Assembly (NCBI GenBank): GCA_016933535.1 | Contig: JAFGAS010000078.1 | Coordinates: 106,774-170,773 of the forward strand | Direction: 5' to 3' | Origin: Candidatus Zymogenaceae bacterium | Lineage (GTDB): Bacteria > Desulfobacterota > Zymogenia > Zymogenales > Zymogenaceae | Length of the DNA: 64,000 nt | Shown here: positions 62,335 to 64,000 of the stretch, in pieces | Layout of the letters: each line of letters opens with the position of its first letter | Position numbering within the stretch: the stretch's first letter is position 1 | Notes under the pieces: generated by a model | What the model was told of the DNA's origin: nothing | The model's database searches: none | What the model saw: only the letters and a program-made list of their open reading frames with translations | Position numbers and translations under genes: made by a program

Positions 62335-63357
62335 GTGGCCGAAACCAAAAAACCGGACCGGAAGAAAGAAAACGCGGCCGAAGCCAAACAGCCGGCTCAA
62401 AAGAAAGAAAAGACGACGGTCGTTACGTTTTCCGGTACGGGATGGGGCCTGCTGGGACATACGCTTGCCCTGTTGTTGAGCGGCATCCTGGTGTTTATTC
62501 CCCTGCCGCTGGTGACCGTCGGCATCAGGAAGTGGTTTTACCGCAATCTTGCCGTTACCGATTCCGGAAAAACGGTTTCCTTCTCGTTTGACGGAAATCC
62601 CGCCGACCTGTTGAAATATTGGATACCGTCCCTTGCCCTGCTGGCCGTAACGGGCGTGTCCTTTTACTTCGCGATTTCCGGGAGGTTTGGCGGTTTCCTG
62701 TCGTTTCTATTGATCGTTGCGTCCATCCTCGCCCTCCTCCCCCAGGCCTGGCTCTGGGCGGCCAAGAGAACGTACGTCGTCTCCCATACGAAGGCCATGG
62801 CGGGCGCTACCCCGGTCGCTTTCGCGTTTTCCGGCAAGGGGACAACGGCGCTCTGGCACGGGCTCAAAATGCTGTTTTCTGCCTTCCTGGCGGGGCTTCC
62901 CATGCCGTGGGCGGTTACGGGGGCCGTTAAGTGGTGTCTGGAAGCCACCGATATCACGGCGGAAACGGCATACCGGCCCGCCTTCTCCGGCAAGGGGGTG
63001 AGCCTCTTCTGGTACGGGGTGGGCTTTGCGATCTCTCCCTTCTTCGGTTTCCTTATCTGCCCGTCGCTGATTCGGGGATTGATTTCCTGGGCGGCGCGCT
63101 ACACCAACATCATCGGATTGGAGCGGACGATCGAATTCGAGTTTACCGGGAAGACGGGCCGGCTCTTCGGGTATGTCTACCTGCTGGTCGGTCTTGCCGT
63201 CCTGGGGACCATCGTCAATTTTGCACTCGGCACGGCGGCGACCTCCGAGGCGATCCGATTCGGCCTGGTGTCCCTCATGTTTGTCTTTGCGCTTCCGTTT
63301 GCGGCCGCGTCCTTTCTGCGGTGGTGCGCACAGAACCTGGACGTCGTCAAGAAATAG
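62335..63357 (+). CDS. DUF898-type membrane protein
   Basis: 340 residues. A charged Lys-rich N-terminus of about 28 residues, then three repeats of the same unit (FSGTGWGLLGH, FSFDGNPADLLKYW / FAFSGKGTTALWHGL, FTGKTGRLFGYV...) each leading into paired membrane helices. This repeated F.G....L...G pattern is typical of DUF898 (YjgN-like) proteins, whose function is unknown. GGAGAGG precedes the GTG at 62335. It is alone, between palindromic repeats and a long empty region. Confidence 0.8.
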   Translation: MAETKKPDRKKENAAEAKQPAQKKEKTTVVTFSGTGWGLLGHTLALLLSGILVFIPLPLVTVGIRKWFYRNLAVTDSGKTVSFSFDGNPADLLKYWIPSLALLAVTGVSFYFAISGRFGGFLSFLLIVASILALLPQAWLWAAKRTYVVSHTKAMAGATPVAFAFSGKGTTALWHGLKMLFSAFLAGLPMPWAVTGAVKWCLEATDITAETAYRPAFSGKGVSLFWYGVGFAISPFFGFLICPSLIRGLISWAARYTNIIGLERTIEFEFTGKTGRLFGYVYLLVGLAVLGTIVNFALGTAATSEAIRFGLVSLMFVFALPFAAASFLRWCAQNLDVVKK

Positions 63358-63781
63358 CCTCGAATCGGCCGTCCGATGAAAATCGGGTGCGATCACCGAA
63401 ACACCCGCTGCGGTGCGTCCGCCGAGCAGCTTGCCCGGCGGACGAAACAACCTCGTCGCCGCGGGCAATACAGGGGGGGCGGCTTCAAGAGAAACGGTAC
63501 AACCGCGGCCCCGTGCAGCAATACGCGTATCAACGCCAACGCGATAATGATAACTGCAGCAGGCGGCACTGCCCCGCCCCCTTCTTCGCTGGGTTTCACC
63601 CGTCCCGGAATAAAATATCTCCCATACCGACACGATCCACGGCGCCGCGCAGGGTAAAAGGAAAACAGGCCCTTTACCGGCCCAAACCGCCCCCTTTTAT
63701 TGCCAATCGGGCCCGAATTGTTAAAATACGGGCCGTACGGGCCGAAAGCGGCCCCCCATACCGGGAAGTTAAGGACAAACC
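63358..63781. other. Intergenic region after the DUF898 gene
   Basis: About 420 bases. Open frames at 63376-63657 (plus) and 63393-63818 (minus) have unusual Arg/Pro-rich composition and no motifs; they look like chance frames. No repeat of the families above was seen. Confidence 0.5.
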
Positions 63782-63805
63782 AATTAGACCTTTCTAATTT
63801 TTTTT
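63782..63805 (+). terminator. Possible AT-rich terminator
   Basis: AATTAGA, loop CCTT, TCTAATT, then a run of T. The stem is weak, and it lies over 400 bases after the last recognised gene. Confidence 0.4.
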
Positions 63806-63806
63806 C

Positions 63807-63835
63807 TTGACAAACCATTTCCAGAATGATAAAAA
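63807..63835 (+). promoter_or_regulatory. Possible promoter of the gene at the right edge
   Basis: TTGACA, 17 bases, TAAAAA. The leader to the ATG at 63980 would be about 140 bases. Confidence 0.5.
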
Positions 63836-63979
63836 GTGATGAAATCCGGTATTTTCATAGTCTTATGTTCGTTAGGTTAGTAACATTTTTTCCGGACTTA
63901 AGGGCAATGGACAATTGAATATCACCACCTGCGGCGCACCCAAAACGGTTCGGATATACGGGAGTAAAAGGAGGTGATG

Positions 63980-64000
63980 ATGAAAGGCCGCCAATATGGA
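63980..64000 (+). CDS. Start of a gene cut by the window end
   Basis: ATG at 63980 (or 63977) follows AAGGAGGTGAT, a nearly full complement of the 16S rRNA tail. Only MKGRQYG can be read, so the product is unknown. Confidence 0.55.

Noticed and set aside
63393..63818. 141-residue minus-strand frame with a hydrophobic stretch
   Set aside because: The hydrophobic stretch is short, the rest is Arg/Pro/Gly rich, there is no Shine-Dalgarno, and it runs over a possible terminator and promoter.
1..64000. tRNA genes
   Set aside because: All gaps were read for a T-arm GTTCRANYC with a matching acceptor stem; none was convincing, though a covariance-model search was not possible.

Overview
The window reads as a GC-rich chromosomal segment from a Gram-negative bacterium. 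It carries lipid A synthesis and export, outer-membrane protein assembly (BamA, Skp) and lipoprotein release (Lol). The gene order lolC/E - (cNMP protein) - lolD - bamA - skp - lpxD - fabZ - lpxA - Gfo/Idh - lpxB ... msbA - waaA - lpxK resembles the lipid A loci of Deltaproteobacteria/Desulfobacterota. A siroheme-decarboxylase-type AsnC/Lrp protein fits an anaerobe of that kind. This assignment is an inference from gene order and content. No rRNA, tRNA, CRISPR array, transposase or prophage gene was seen.

Layout. Positions 1-2857: the 3' part of a HerA/FtsK-type ATPase gene, then a TPR gene behind a structured leader. 2929-7001 (minus): polA, an alpha/beta hydrolase and a DJ-1/PfpI protein, probably one operon. 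7076-10521: a Ycf46-like AAA ATPase and a CBS-domain (CorC/HlyC-type) membrane protein. 10924-16163: a cell-surface polysaccharide group (DUF374 acyltransferase, GT9, Wzx-like flippase, GT2). 16438-25020: secreted and membrane proteins, the AsnC/Lrp-type protein, an RDD protein, an M24 peptidase homologue lacking most metal ligands, an MFS transporter, a first LolC/E permease, an SH3b protein and an ICMT-like methyltransferase. 25635-28060: a KH protein (minus) and lysS, surrounded by palindromic repeats. 28244-31388: LolC/E, a TPR protein with two cyclic-nucleotide domains, and LolD.

Positions 31459-50622 form the envelope core: bamA, skp, lpxD, fabZ, lpxA, an oxidoreductase, lpxB, a GT9, two PAP2 phosphatases, a DPM-like GT2, msbA, a PAP2-WaaA fusion gene, lpxK, gmhB, a Trm112-like protein, a heptosyltransferase and a spermidine-synthase-like protein. 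Together these would acylate, assemble, attach Kdo to, phosphorylate or dephosphorylate, heptosylate and flip lipid A-core. After a flavodoxin-like gene comes a cluster of four palindromes, an AT-rich orphan gene, and a minus-strand group containing a Kdo-kinase-like gene and alr. Positions 55716-63357: glyQ, a small secreted protein gene, glyS, ppdK, more palindromes and a DUF898 membrane protein. One further gene begins at the right edge.

Most notable: (1) an in-frame fusion of a PAP2 lipid phosphatase to a complete Kdo transferase, beside two stand-alone PAP2 genes; (2) a double cNMP-binding/TPR protein between lolC/E and lolD; (3) three families of intergenic palindromes, one showing compensatory changes in its stems, and two very long inverted repeats beside an AT-rich orphan; (4) a leader with competing hairpins before the TPR gene; (5) glyQ and glyS separated by a secreted-protein gene.
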